Positions 27,722 to 36,039 of a stretch of DNA of 64,000 nucleotides are shown here, piece after piece (position 1 is the stretch's first letter; every line of letters starts with the position of its first letter). The stretch is from Pseudomonas xionganensis (GTDB taxonomy: Bacteria; Pseudomonadota; Gammaproteobacteria; Pseudomonadales; Pseudomonadaceae), in the NCBI RefSeq assembly GCF_009763245.1, contig NZ_WKJZ01000001.1:2310941-2374940 (forward strand). Direction: 5' to 3'. The translations under genes and the position numbers were made by a program. The notes beneath the pieces were generated by a model. The model saw only the letters and a list, made by a program, of their open reading frames with translations, searched no databases and was not told the DNA's origin.

Positions 27722-28212
27722 ACCCTGGGATCAACCCCGGTCGAATCCAGTTCGCCGAACAAGACGGCACTTTCGTCCTGAAGTTTGTCGGCGAAGTGCG
27801 CCTGACGCTCTGCTCAGCCCTGGATGCCACCATCGAGAAGATTTTCACCGCGCTGAATTTCTCGGCCATCGTGATTGATCTGACCGAAACCCGCAGCATC
27901 GACAGCACCACCCTGGGCCTGTTGGCCAAACTGTCGATCCTCTCGCGGCAGAAGATCGGCCTGCTGCCGACCGTGGTCACCACCCACGAAGACATCACCC
28001 GCCTGCTGCAGTCCATGGGTTTTGATCAGGTCTTCAATATCGTCGACACACCGGTGCCATGCCCGAGCTGTCTGGACGATCTGCCATCCCAGGATCAGTC
28101 GGAAGAGGTGGTGCGGCAGAAGGTGCTGGAAGCGCACCGCATCCTGATGGGGCTCAATGACTCCAACCGTGAAGCCTTCCATGATCTGGTCAACGCTCTC
28201 GAACATCATTGA
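27718..28212 (+). CDS. rssC: STAS-domain anti-anti-sigma factor (RssC-like)
   Basis: 164 residues. The STAS fold spans about 10-110, with the conserved phosphorylatable Ser63 in RSIDSTTLGLLAKL. A C-terminal extension (about 115-164) contains CPSC and a helical VLEAHRILMGLNDSNREAFHDLV. The start overlaps the rssB-like stop (ATGA), so the phosphatase and its probable substrate are made together. The RsbW-like kinase expected for a full partner switch is not in this window. Confidence 0.82.
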   Translation: MNPGINPGRIQFAEQDGTFVLKFVGEVRLTLCSALDATIEKIFTALNFSAIVIDLTETRSIDSTTLGLLAKLSILSRQKIGLLPTVVTTHEDITRLLQSMGFDQVFNIVDTPVPCPSCLDDLPSQDQSEEVVRQKVLEAHRILMGLNDSNREAFHDLVNALEHH

Positions 28213-28230
28213 TCGATTGCATGGGTAACG

Positions 28231-28259
28231 AAACGGGGCGCTCATTGAGCGCCCCGTTT
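28231..28259. terminator. Bidirectional rho-independent terminator
   Basis: AAACGGGGCGCTC and GAGCGCCCCGTTT pair around ATT. It lies between the convergent rssC-like and tal genes. Confidence 0.88.
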
Positions 28260-28272
28260 GCATTCAGGTCAT

Positions 28273-29199
28273 TCAGGCTTGAGCGGTAAGCAGTTTTTCC
28301 AGCTTTTCCTGATCGCGGGCGAAGAGGCGGATGCCTTCGGCCAGTTTCTCGGTGGCCATGGCGTCTTCGTTCATGGCCCAGCGGAACTGGTTCTCAGCCA
28401 GGCTCTGCCGAGGTTCGCTGGCGGCGCCCGGGTTCAGTACGCGGGCCAGGGGCTGCTGATCATCGGCCAGTTGCTGCAGCAGTTCCGGGCTGATGGTCAG
28501 GCGGTCGCAGCCGGCCAGCGCTTCGATCTGGCCGATATTGCGAAAGCTCGCGCCCATCACCACGGTGGGGTAGGCGTTGGCCTTGTAGTAGTTGTAGATG
28601 CGCGTCACCGACTGCACGCCCGGATCCTCGACACCGACAAAATCGCGGCCTTCGGCCTTCTTGTACCAGTCGTAGATGCGCCCGACGAAGGGTGAGATCA
28701 GAAACACCCCGGCATCGGCGCAGGCCTGGGCTTGGGCGAAGGCGAACAGCAGGGTCAGGTTGCACTGGATGCCGGCCTTTTCCAGCTGTTCGGCGGCGCG
28801 GATGCCTTCCCAGGTGGAGGCGATCTTGATCAATACGCGCTCGCGGCCAATGCCGGCTTCTTCATACAAGCCGATCAGACGCTCGGCGCGGCGCAGGGTG
28901 GCCTGGGTGTCGAAGGACAGGCGCGCATCCACCTCGGTGGAAATGCGCCCGGGAATGATCTTGAGAATTTCCCCGCCCACGGCCACGCCGAAGTGATCAC
29001 AGGCCAGGCCCAGGTCGCTCTTGCCGGCGCCCAGGGCCGCTTTCAGCAGCTCGCTATAAGCCGGCATGGCGGCGGCCTTGAGCAGCAGGGAAGGGTTGGT
29101 AGTGGCGTCGACCGGCTTCATCCGGGCGATGGCGTCGAGGTCGCCGGTGTCGGCGACTACGGTGGTGAACTGCTTGAGTTGATCCAGCTTGGAGGTCAT
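28273..29199 (-). CDS. tal: Transaldolase
   Basis: 308 residues from ATG 29199. It moves a dihydroxyacetone unit between sugar phosphates in the non-oxidative pentose phosphate pathway. The class I aldolase signature is clear: [13 protein letters not shown] near the start, the Schiff-base lysine in [29 protein letters not shown] [12 protein letters not shown], and [21 protein letters not shown]. It ends at the terminator shared with the rssC-like gene. Confidence 0.95.
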   Translation of the reverse strand: MTSKLDQLKQFTTVVADTGDLDAIARMKPVDATTNPSLLLKAAAMPAYSELLKAALGAGKSDLGLACDHFGVAVGGEILKIIPGRISTEVDARLSFDTQATLRRAERLIGLYEEAGIGRERVLIKIASTWEGIRAAEQLEKAGIQCNLTLLFAFAQAQACADAGVFLISPFVGRIYDWYKKAEGRDFVGVEDPGVQSVTRIYNYYKANAYPTVVMGASFRNIGQIEALAGCDRLTISPELLQQLADDQQPLARVLNPGAASEPRQSLAENQFRWAMNEDAMATEKLAEGIRLFARDQEKLEKLLTAQA

Positions 29200-29240
29200 G
29201 ACACAGCCTTGTCGTTGCAGATGCCCCGACATTACCCGAG

Positions 29241-30278
29241 TCAGCGCCCCTGCAGCAATTGCGCCGCCTGATCAAACAGGGCCATGGGTTCGGCTGTCTT
29301 GTGGATGTCCACCGAGAGCAGCTGGCGAAAGCGTCGCGCGCCGTTGAAGCCCTGGGCCAGTCCGAGCATATGGCGGGTGATATGGTGCAGGCTGCCACCT
29401 TCGGCCAGGTGCGCGGCGATATAGCCGCGCATGCTCTGCATCGCTTCGAAGCGGCCCAGCACCGGGCGCTCTGAGCCGAACAGCTGTTGATCGACCTGAG
29501 CCAGCAGATAGGGGTTGTGATAGGCCTCGCGGCCGAGCATCACGCCGTCGAAGGTCTTGAGGTGCTGCTGGCATTCCTCCAGGGTCTTGATGCCGCCGTT
29601 GAGGATGATCTCCAGGTCGGGGAAGTCCTGCTTGAGCTGGGCGGCGACGTCATAACGCAGCGGCGGCACTTCGCGGTTCTCCTTGGGCGACAGGCCTTCG
29701 AGAATGGCGATGCGCGCATGCACGGTAAAACTGCGGCAGCCGGCCTCGCGCACGGTGCCGACAAAGTTACAGAGCTCGGCATAGCTGTCACGGGCGTTGA
29801 TGCCGATACGGTGCTTGACCGTCACCGGGATGCTCACCGCGTCCTGCATGGCCTTGACGCAATCGGCTACCAGTTGCGGATGGCCCATCAGGCAGGCGCC
29901 GATCATATTGTTCTGCACCCGGTCGCTGGGGCAGCCGACATTCAGGTTGATCTCCTGATAACCCGCCGCCTCGCCCAGCTTGGCGCAGGCTGCCAGGTCC
30001 GCCGGCACGCTGCCGCCCAGTTGCAGAGCCAGGGGGTACTCCGCCGCGCTATGGCGCAGAAAGCGCGCGGTATTGCCATGCAGCAGGGCGCCGGTGGTGA
30101 CCATCTCGGTGTAGAGCAGGGCATGCTGCGACAGCTGACGCAGGAAGAAGCGGCAGTGTCTGTCCGTCCAATCCATCATCGGGGCCACGGAAAAACGACG
30201 GGAGAGGGGCTGGTGCGGGCTGTTCACGGCGGGTCTCGCAGGCGTCTGGGCGCTAGGCTGTGGCCTGTGGGCAGGCAT
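29241..30278 (-). CDS. dusA: tRNA-dihydrouridine synthase A
   Basis: 345 residues from ATG 30278; a GTG at 30227 (328 residues) is a possible alternative since neither start has a strong ribosome site. DusA is a flavoenzyme that makes dihydrouridine at tRNA D-loop positions 20/20a. FMN barrel motifs are present: [15 protein letters not shown], the catalytic Cys in [32 protein letters not shown], and ILNGGI with [12 protein letters not shown]. The N-terminal 25 residues are Pro-rich and unconserved. Confidence 0.95.
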   Translation of the reverse strand: MPAHRPQPSAQTPARPAVNSPHQPLSRRFSVAPMMDWTDRHCRFFLRQLSQHALLYTEMVTTGALLHGNTARFLRHSAAEYPLALQLGGSVPADLAACAKLGEAAGYQEINLNVGCPSDRVQNNMIGACLMGHPQLVADCVKAMQDAVSIPVTVKHRIGINARDSYAELCNFVGTVREAGCRSFTVHARIAILEGLSPKENREVPPLRYDVAAQLKQDFPDLEIILNGGIKTLEECQQHLKTFDGVMLGREAYHNPYLLAQVDQQLFGSERPVLGRFEAMQSMRGYIAAHLAEGGSLHHITRHMLGLAQGFNGARRFRQLLSVDIHKTAEPMALFDQAAQLLQGR

Positions 30279-30426
30279 TTGCGGCTAGCGAACAAGCAAA
30301 GGGAAAGGCGCGAATGCTACCAGATTCGTCTGCCCGGAGCCCTGCCTTGGTATTCGTCTGATCGATTAAGGGCGCCACTGCGCGCGGGTATTTGTCATAG
30401 TGGTCAGCCGTCTTAGGAGCGACGTT

Positions 30427-31395
30427 ATGCATGCACTCGAACATCAGCTGCTTGAGGTCAATGGTATCGAGCTCAGCCTTTACAGCGCCGGCCCCCAGGG
30501 TGGGCGGGCGCTGTGGTTGCTGCATGGCTTTCCCGAGTGCTGGCATTCCTGGCGCAAGCAGATCGCCCCCCTGGCGGCAGCAGGCTATCGGGTGCTGATT
30601 CCGGAGATGCGCGGCTATGGCAAGAGCAGTGCGCCGCGCGAGCCGGAGGTCTATGACCTGATCACCCTGTGCGGCGATATCCAGGGCGCCATGGACGCGC
30701 TGGGTCAGACCGAGTGCTGTGTGATCGGCCATGACTGGGGCGCGCCAGTGGCCTGGCATCTGGCCCTGCTGGAGCCGCAGCGCGTGCGGGCCGTGGTGGC
30801 CATGGCGGTGCCTTTTGGCGGGCGGCCGAAACAGCCGGCCACTGAATTGATGGCGCAGCTGTATGCCGGGCGTTTTCACTACATCCTGCACTTCCAGACG
30901 CCGGGTGTGGCCGAGGCGGAAATGGACGCCGATATGGCCCGCACCCTGCGCATGATGATGCACAACACCTCGGCCGCGGTGCCCAAGGACTTTTTTCTGC
31001 AGGACAAGCCAGCTGGTGCCGGCCTGTTCGATGGCATGCAGGACCCGGGCAGCCTGCCGGCCTGGTGCGACGCGGCGGCCTTTGCCCATTACCTCGACAC
31101 TTTCGCCGGTCGCGGCTTCTATGGCGCGCTGAACTGGTACCGCAATTTCCACCGTAACTGGCTGCGCACCGAGGCCTTGGCCGAGCTGCAGGTCGGGCAG
31201 CCAGCCCTGTTCCTGCTCGGTGACCATGACCCGGTAGGCACCCTGGAAGCCTATACCCTCAAGCAGATGCCCAAGCGCGTCAGGCAGCTGGAACAGCATG
31301 TGCTGAAGGACTGCGGGCACTGGATTCAGAACGAGCAGGCCGAGCAGGTCAACCAGCTGCTGTTGGACTTTCTCGGACGGCAGTATCCGGCTTGA
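30427..31395 (+). CDS. Epoxide hydrolase-like alpha/beta hydrolase
   Basis: 322 residues from ATG 30427 after AGGAGCGACGTT. The HGFPECWHSW oxyanion motif and the nucleophile elbow GHDWGAPVAW, with Asp as nucleophile, place it with epoxide hydrolases or haloacetate dehalogenases. The cap carries the two usual Tyr-containing stretches (FHYILHFQTPGVAEAE, FYGALNWYRNFHRNW), which favours an epoxide hydrolase. The C-terminal His is in KDCGHWIQNEQ. The physiological substrate is unknown. Confidence 0.85.
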   Translation: MHALEHQLLEVNGIELSLYSAGPQGGRALWLLHGFPECWHSWRKQIAPLAAAGYRVLIPEMRGYGKSSAPREPEVYDLITLCGDIQGAMDALGQTECCVIGHDWGAPVAWHLALLEPQRVRAVVAMAVPFGGRPKQPATELMAQLYAGRFHYILHFQTPGVAEAEMDADMARTLRMMMHNTSAAVPKDFFLQDKPAGAGLFDGMQDPGSLPAWCDAAAFAHYLDTFAGRGFYGALNWYRNFHRNWLRTEALAELQVGQPALFLLGDHDPVGTLEAYTLKQMPKRVRQLEQHVLKDCGHWIQNEQAEQVNQLLLDFLGRQYPA

Positions 31396-31511
31396 ACACT
31401 GTGTAACGCCGTTTGATGGCGGTCTGGCGGCCATAAATAGTCAAGGCAGGGGGCAGGCGCGGGATGGCTTTGTCGCTATGCTGCGCAGCTTGAGACTGTG
31501 CCGGAGGCGAT

Positions 31512-32180
31512 ATGCGGGTTGTCCTGTGTTGGGGAATGTTGATCGTGACCTTGTTACTGGGCGGCTGTGCGCCAAAACAACTGTCGCCCCATGGTCAGGG
31601 TTTGCCAGAGCGGGTTGAGCTGAGCGATGTGCCGTTCTTTGCCCTGAGTGACAGCCAGGGCGGCCCTTCGGCGCTGGCCATGCTGCTCAATCACCAGGGC
31701 GTGATCAGCAGCCCGGGCCTGCTGGATCAGCTGATCAGCGAGTCGGGCCGTGCCGTCGATGAACCGGCGGGGCTGACCTTCGCCGCCCAGCACCATGAGC
31801 TGTTGGTCTATCCCTTGCCGAGCAGTCTGGAGGCCCTGCTGCAACAGGTCGCCGCCGGTAATCCGGTGCTGCTGGCGTATAAGCCCCTACTGGGCATGGG
31901 GCCTGTGCAGTTTGCCGTGCTGGTGGGGTTTGATCGTCGCGAGGAAGTACTGATTCTGCGTAGCGGCAATAATCGCCGCGCCCTGATCGGGCTGGGCCGT
32001 TTCGACAGCGCCTGGGCCAGTGCCGGGCACTGGGCGGTGATCCTGACTCCAACCCACCGCCTGCCGGCTCAGGCCGAACTGTCACGCTGGCAGACGGGCG
32101 TCGCCGGCTTGCGCAACCAGGGGCTGGAAGAGGCCGCCCAGCACGCCGAGCGCACGGCGCGCCGGTATTGGCCGCAGTAA
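31512..32180 (+). CDS. C39-peptidase-fold lipoprotein without catalytic Cys and His
   Basis: 222 residues. The signal peptide ends in a lipobox LGGC (Cys19), so it is a predicted lipoprotein. Residues about 35-180 follow the papain-like C39 (bacteriocin-processing) fold used by Pseudomonas C39 lipoproteins: VPFFALSDSQGGPSALAMLL, then VQFAVLVGFD, LILRSGNNRR and SAGHWAVIL. The usual QCGP becomes QGGP (Gly50) and the usual His before the AVxVGYD segment is Gln133, so it should not cleave peptides. The TPR region common in longer relatives is reduced to about 40 residues. An adaptor or binding role is inference. Confidence 0.7.
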   Translation: MRVVLCWGMLIVTLLLGGCAPKQLSPHGQGLPERVELSDVPFFALSDSQGGPSALAMLLNHQGVISSPGLLDQLISESGRAVDEPAGLTFAAQHHELLVYPLPSSLEALLQQVAAGNPVLLAYKPLLGMGPVQFAVLVGFDRREEVLILRSGNNRRALIGLGRFDSAWASAGHWAVILTPTHRLPAQAELSRWQTGVAGLRNQGLEEAAQHAERTARRYWPQ

Positions 32181-32229
32181 CCGGATGGCGCCTGGAGCAG
32201 GCTGTGAGTGGCCACGGTTCAAGGCTCTG

Positions 32230-32500
32230 CTAGGGTCTGTTGACGTTTCGTTCGCGGCCGCGCCGGAGCCAGTTTTAGCGCGAGGCAAGGCACGAGATGC
32301 GAAGTTTAGCCAGCTAAATGAGCCATCGAGAAACGCAGCATCGCGCTAAAACTGGCTCGGCCCTTCGGGTTGCGCGCAAAATCTCGCCATGCGTTGTTGG
32401 AGGACTTGGCAAGGGAACAACCATTACCTGCGTCCTCCGCCTAGCTTGGCGAGATTTTTCGCGGCAACGCGGCTCGCGACGAAGCGCCAACAGACCCTAG
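32230..32500. mobile_element. MITE-like element with imperfect terminal inverted repeats and CTAG target duplications
   Basis: The element is bounded by CTAG at 32230-32233 and 32497-32500. It has imperfect terminal inverted repeats of about 29 bp beginning GGTCTGTTG. Inside, an 18-bp perfect inverted repeat (GAGCCAGTTTTAGCGCGA at 32266-32283 and its complement at 32341-32358) makes a large stem, and a second one (AAATCTCGCCA near 32379-32390 with TGGCGAGATTT near 32447-32458) makes another. No open frame codes for a transposase. A 4-bp CTAG duplication fits the IS5-type YTAR preference. It lies 34 bp before the cold-shock/DUF1294 start. Confidence 0.75.
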
Positions 32501-32533
32501 AATGCGCGCTTTGTTGATCTGAGATGGAAGACC

Positions 32534-33253
32534 ATGGAACAGCGCGGTCTGTTGCGCAGCTGGAATGATGACAAGGGCTTTGGTTTTATCCAGCCCGAGC
32601 AGGGCGGCACCGAGCTGTTTGCCCATATCTCGGCCATGCGTGGTGATCGTCGCCCGGTGGCGGGGGATCAGGTCATGTATATCGCCGGCAAGGATGCCCA
32701 GGGGCGTGCCCGCGCCGAGCATGTTCGGGTCGCAGGTGAGCTGGCCCTTGATCGTCCAGCCATTCGCCGTAAACCCCGCCCCGAAAAGCCCGCCGCCGCT
32801 CCGGCGAAAAAAGCCAGGCCGCGCCCGACCAAACCCGTACGTAACGGCGGCGCCATTCAGCATCCCGGCGCCAAACTGTTGCTGCTGGCCGTGCTCTGCG
32901 TGCTGCCGGTGACGGGAGGATTACAGCTGCTCTGGCAGCATGGCTTTGTCTGGGTACTGGCGCTTTATCCGCTCGCCAGCCTGGTCAGCTTTCTGCAGTA
33001 CTGGTGGGACAAGTCCAGCGCTCAGGCCGGCCGCTGGCGCACGCCTGAAAATACTCTGCACCTGGTTGAGCTGCTGGGCGGCTGGCCCGGTGCGCTGGTG
33101 GCGCAGCAGTGCTTTCGGCATAAGACGCGCAAGCTATCCTTTCAGCTGGTGGTCTGGCTGATCGTCGCCGCCCATCAGCTGCTATGGGCTGACTGGTTGC
33201 TGTTGCAGGGGCGGCTGTTCGGTGGGCTGCTGGGGCGTTATTTGCCGCTGTAA
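32534..33253 (+). CDS. Cold-shock domain/DUF1294 fusion membrane protein
   Basis: 239 residues. Residues 1-68 form a cold-shock OB-fold (RGLLRSWNDDKGFGFIQPE with ELFAHISAM), which binds single-stranded nucleic acid. A basic Pro/Ala/Lys-rich linker (about 75-108) leads to DUF1294, with about four membrane helices and motifs WWDKSSAQAGRWRTPENTLHLVELLGGWPGALVAQQCFRHKTRKLSFQ, given here only to mark the region 153-203. A soluble RNA-binding domain tethered to a membrane domain is a recognised but unexplained fusion. The gene is bracketed by two inverted-repeat elements. Confidence 0.85.
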   Translation: MEQRGLLRSWNDDKGFGFIQPEQGGTELFAHISAMRGDRRPVAGDQVMYIAGKDAQGRARAEHVRVAGELALDRPAIRRKPRPEKPAAAPAKKARPRPTKPVRNGGAIQHPGAKLLLLAVLCVLPVTGGLQLLWQHGFVWVLALYPLASLVSFLQYWWDKSSAQAGRWRTPENTLHLVELLGGWPGALVAQQCFRHKTRKLSFQLVVWLIVAAHQLLWADWLLLQGRLFGGLLGRYLPL

Positions 33254-33336
33254 GGGCGGCTGACCGCAACGTTGTGATGGTTGATCGTCAGCCAGCTGGC
33301 GCCTACCGGGAGCTTCGGTTCCGTGCAATTTAGGCA

Positions 33337-33566
33337 GCCCAATAAAAATCCCGCTCAGTGGCGTAATGCTGTTCAGTTAAGGTCGCGCGCGCTTAGCTCC
33401 CCTCTCCTATTTATGGGAGAGGGGCTGGGGGAGAGGGCTGGAACGCAGCAAAACCGCCAGCTTCTCCCTCTCCCTAACCCTCTCCCCGGAGGGGCGAGGG
33501 GACTGATCGCGTTCCACCGTTTCTTATGTGAAGAGCATTACGATCAGTGGCGGATTTTTATTGGGC
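33337..33566. repeat. Inverted-repeat element with GC-rich internal hairpins
   Basis: Ends share GCCCAATAAAAATCC (33337-33351) and its complement (33552-33566), with further imperfect symmetry inwards to TAATGCT-TTCA (about 38 bp in all). Inside are two pyrimidine/purine hairpins, CCCCTCTCC with GGGAGAGGGG (33398-33425) and CCTCTCCCC with GGGGCGAGGGG (about 33478-33501). There is no coding frame and no clear target duplication. It fills the gap between the convergent DUF1294 and ybiT genes and might serve as a transcription stop. Confidence 0.6.
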
Positions 33567-33580
33567 ACACATAACGCGCC

Positions 33581-35167
33581 TTAAACGATCACACCCTGGC
33601 TGCGCAGGTAGTCGTCATAGCTGCCGCTAAAGTCGGTCACGCCGTTGTCCGACAGCTCGATGATGCGCGTGGCCAGGGAGCTGACGAACTCGCGGTCATG
33701 GCTGACGAAGATCAGCGTGCCCGGGTAGTTCTCCAGGGCCAGGTTAAGGGCCTCGATGGATTCCATGTCGAGGTGGTTGGTGGGTTCGTCCATCAGCAGC
33801 ACGTTGGGCTTCTGGCAGGCCAGCTTGCCAAACAGCATGCGCCCTTGTTCACCACCGGAGAGGACCTTGACCGACTTCTGGATTTCATCGGAGGAGAACA
33901 GCATGCGCCCCAGCGCGGCGCGGATATTCTGCTCGCCCTGGGTCCACTGGCCCATCCACTCGAACAGGGTGTCGTCGGCCTCGAAATCGTGGGCGTGATC
34001 CTGGGCGTAGTAGCCCACCTCGGCGCTGTCGGTCCACTTTACCGCGCCGCTATCGGGTTTTATCTCACCGACCAGGGTGCGCAGCAGGGTGGTCTTGCCG
34101 ATGCCGTTGGGGCCGATGATGGCCACGCGCTCGCCAGCCTCGATCTGTACGCTGAAGTTTTTGAACAACACCTTGTCATCGAAGGCCTTGCAGATTTTTT
34201 CCAGGGTCACGGCCTGGCGGTGCAGCTTCTTGTTCTGATCGAAGCGAATAAAGGGGCTGACCCGGCTGGATGGCTTGACCTCGGCCAGCTGGATCTTGTC
34301 GATCTGCTTGGCGCGCGAAGTGGCCTGCTTGGCCTTGGAGGCGTTGGCCGAGAAGCGGCTGACGAAGGTCTGCAGCTCGGCGATCTGCGCCTTCTTCTTG
34401 GCATTGTCGGCCAGCAGCTGTTCGCGCGACTGGGTGGCGGCGGTCATGTACTCGTCGTAGTTGCCGGGGAACAGGCGCAGCTCGCCGTAGTCCAGGTCGG
34501 CCATATGGGTGCAGACCGAGTTCAGGAAGTGACGGTCGTGGGAAATGATGATCATGGTGCTGTTACGCGCCGTGAGGATGTTTTCCAGCCAGCGGATGGT
34601 GTTGATATCCAGGTGGTTGGTCGGCTCGTCCAGCAGCAGCACATCCGGGTCGGCGAACAGCGCCTGGGCCAGCAGCACGCGCAGCTTCCAACCCGGCGCC
34701 ACTTCGCTCATCGGGCCGAAGTGCTGCTCCAGCGGAATACCCAGGCCCAGCAACAATTCGCCGGCGCGGGATTCGGCGGTGTAGCCGTCCATCTCGGCGA
34801 ACTCGCCTTCCAGCTCGCCGACCTTCATACCGTCTTCTTCGCTCATTTCCGCCAGGGAATAGATGCGGTCGCGCTCGGCCTTGACCTTCCACAGTTCGGC
34901 GTGGCCCATGATCACGGTGTCGATCACGTTGAACTCTTCGTAGGCGAACTGATCCTGGCGCAGCTTACCCAGGCGCACGTTGGGTTCGAGCATCACCTGA
35001 CCGGCCGACGGCTCCAGATCACCACCGAGAATCTTCATAAAGGTCGACTTGCCGCAGCCATTGGCCCCGATCAAACCGTAACGGTTGCCGTTGTTGAACT
35101 TTACGGAAACGTTTTCAAAAAGCGGCTTGGCGCCGAACTGCATGGTGATATTGGCGGTGGAGATCAC
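33581..35167 (-). CDS. ybiT: ABC-F ATPase YbiT-like
   Basis: 528 residues from GTG 35167. Two ABC cassettes: Walker [10 protein letters not shown] (about residue 36) and GPNGIGKTT (about 353), Walker [12 protein letters not shown] and [12 protein letters not shown], with signatures [14 protein letters not shown] and [11 protein letters not shown] charged linker of about 80 residues lies between. ABC-F proteins act on the ribosome. The AP-GWKLR signature in the first cassette and the length fit the YbiT subgroup. No membrane domain, so not a transporter. Confidence 0.9.
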   Translation of the reverse strand: MISTANITMQFGAKPLFENVSVKFNNGNRYGLIGANGCGKSTFMKILGGDLEPSAGQVMLEPNVRLGKLRQDQFAYEEFNVIDTVIMGHAELWKVKAERDRIYSLAEMSEEDGMKVGELEGEFAEMDGYTAESRAGELLLGLGIPLEQHFGPMSEVAPGWKLRVLLAQALFADPDVLLLDEPTNHLDINTIRWLENILTARNSTMIIISHDRHFLNSVCTHMADLDYGELRLFPGNYDEYMTAATQSREQLLADNAKKKAQIAELQTFVSRFSANASKAKQATSRAKQIDKIQLAEVKPSSRVSPFIRFDQNKKLHRQAVTLEKICKAFDDKVLFKNFSVQIEAGERVAIIGPNGIGKTTLLRTLVGEIKPDSGAVKWTDSAEVGYYAQDHAHDFEADDTLFEWMGQWTQGEQNIRAALGRMLFSSDEIQKSVKVLSGGEQGRMLFGKLACQKPNVLLMDEPTNHLDMESIEALNLALENYPGTLIFVSHDREFVSSLATRIIELSDNGVTDFSGSYDDYLRSQGVIV

Positions 35168-35261
35168 GAATCTTGGTCCAGATAAGCGGGCGCACGGGCG
35201 CGAAAGGGGCGCGATTGTAGCGGTTTACGGGCGCAAAGGGCAGCGCACGGGACAGGCGGGT

Positions 35262-35609
35262 TTACAGCAGCAGGCCGAGCTTCAGGCGCTTGGGCAGTTT
35301 GCCCACCACCAGCTGATGGGAGCGGGTCAGTAGCGCTTGCAGTTCGCTCGTGCTCAAGGGGTAGGGCGCGGCCATGCTGATCCAGCGGGCGCGGGCCAGG
35401 TAGGGGGCCGGGCGTATGCCGGGGCGGTCGCAGAAGCCGAGAAACAGATCGTCATCAACCTTAAAGGCCAGGCCATCTGTAGCACTGAGATGGATCAGGG
35501 CGAACATCTTGTTTCCGGCCACGGAGAACACCCGCACGCCACCCCATTTATAGTCCTCACGGGCGCCGGGCAGGCTCAGGCAGAAGGCGGTGACTTGCTC
35601 AGGTGTCAT
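35262..35609 (-). CDS. MmcQ/YjbR family protein
   Basis: 115 residues of the CyaY-like YjbR/MmcQ fold, with LPGAREDYKWGGVRVFSVAGNKMFALIHL near the start, given as positions 13-41, and a C-terminal LLTRSHQLVVGKLPKRLK. Family members are described as DNA-binding-like, but the role is unproven. Its ATG is 3 nt after the stop of the upstream parvulin gene, so the two form an operon. Confidence 0.85.
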   Translation of the reverse strand: MTPEQVTAFCLSLPGAREDYKWGGVRVFSVAGNKMFALIHLSATDGLAFKVDDDLFLGFCDRPGIRPAPYLARARWISMAAPYPLSTSELQALLTRSHQLVVGKLPKRLKLGLLL

Positions 35610-35612
35610 GGC

Positions 35613-35891
35613 TTAATCCCGATAAAAGACCTGCACCAGATGGTAGCCAAACTGGCTCTTGATCGGCCCGTGCACTTCGCGCAGGGGCTTTTTGAAAATC
35701 ACCTGGTCGATGGCGCGCACCATCTGCCCGGGGCGCACCTCGCCGAGGTCGCCACCCTTCTTGCCGGACGGGCAGGTGGAGTATTTGCGCGCCAGCACGT
35801 CGAAAGCCTCGCCGGCGGCGATGCGCTTCTTCAGGGCCGCGGCCTCGGCCTCGGTCTTGACCAGAATATGACGACACATTGCCTTGGCCAT
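35613..35891 (-). CDS. ppiC: Parvulin-type peptidyl-prolyl cis-trans isomerase (PpiC-like)
   Basis: 92 residues, matching the stand-alone E. coli parvulin PpiC in length. The single PPIase domain has RHILVKTEAEA near the start, FDVLARKYSTCPSGKKGGDLG in the middle and GPIKSQFGYHLVQVF at the end. There is no signal peptide, so it is cytoplasmic. The substrate proteins are unknown. It is divergent from the PilU-like gene, with 148 nt between the starts. Confidence 0.93.
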   Translation of the reverse strand: MAKAMCRHILVKTEAEAAALKKRIAAGEAFDVLARKYSTCPSGKKGGDLGEVRPGQMVRAIDQVIFKKPLREVHGPIKSQFGYHLVQVFYRD

Positions 35892-36039
35892 GATGGCCTC
35901 CTCAGATTGCTCGATGCGCTATTGTGCCAGCATGGCTGCGCCAGCAGAATGACGTCAGTTGTTTGCCGGCCTGAAAGAGCGGAAAGCCCGCTGATTCTGG
36001 CCTAACGTTATTTATTCCACCTCGACGGATCTGCTCGCC

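Noticed and set aside
33698..35185. 495-residue plus-strand open frame
   Set aside because: It is a shadow of ybiT, which carries complete Walker motifs in the minus frame.
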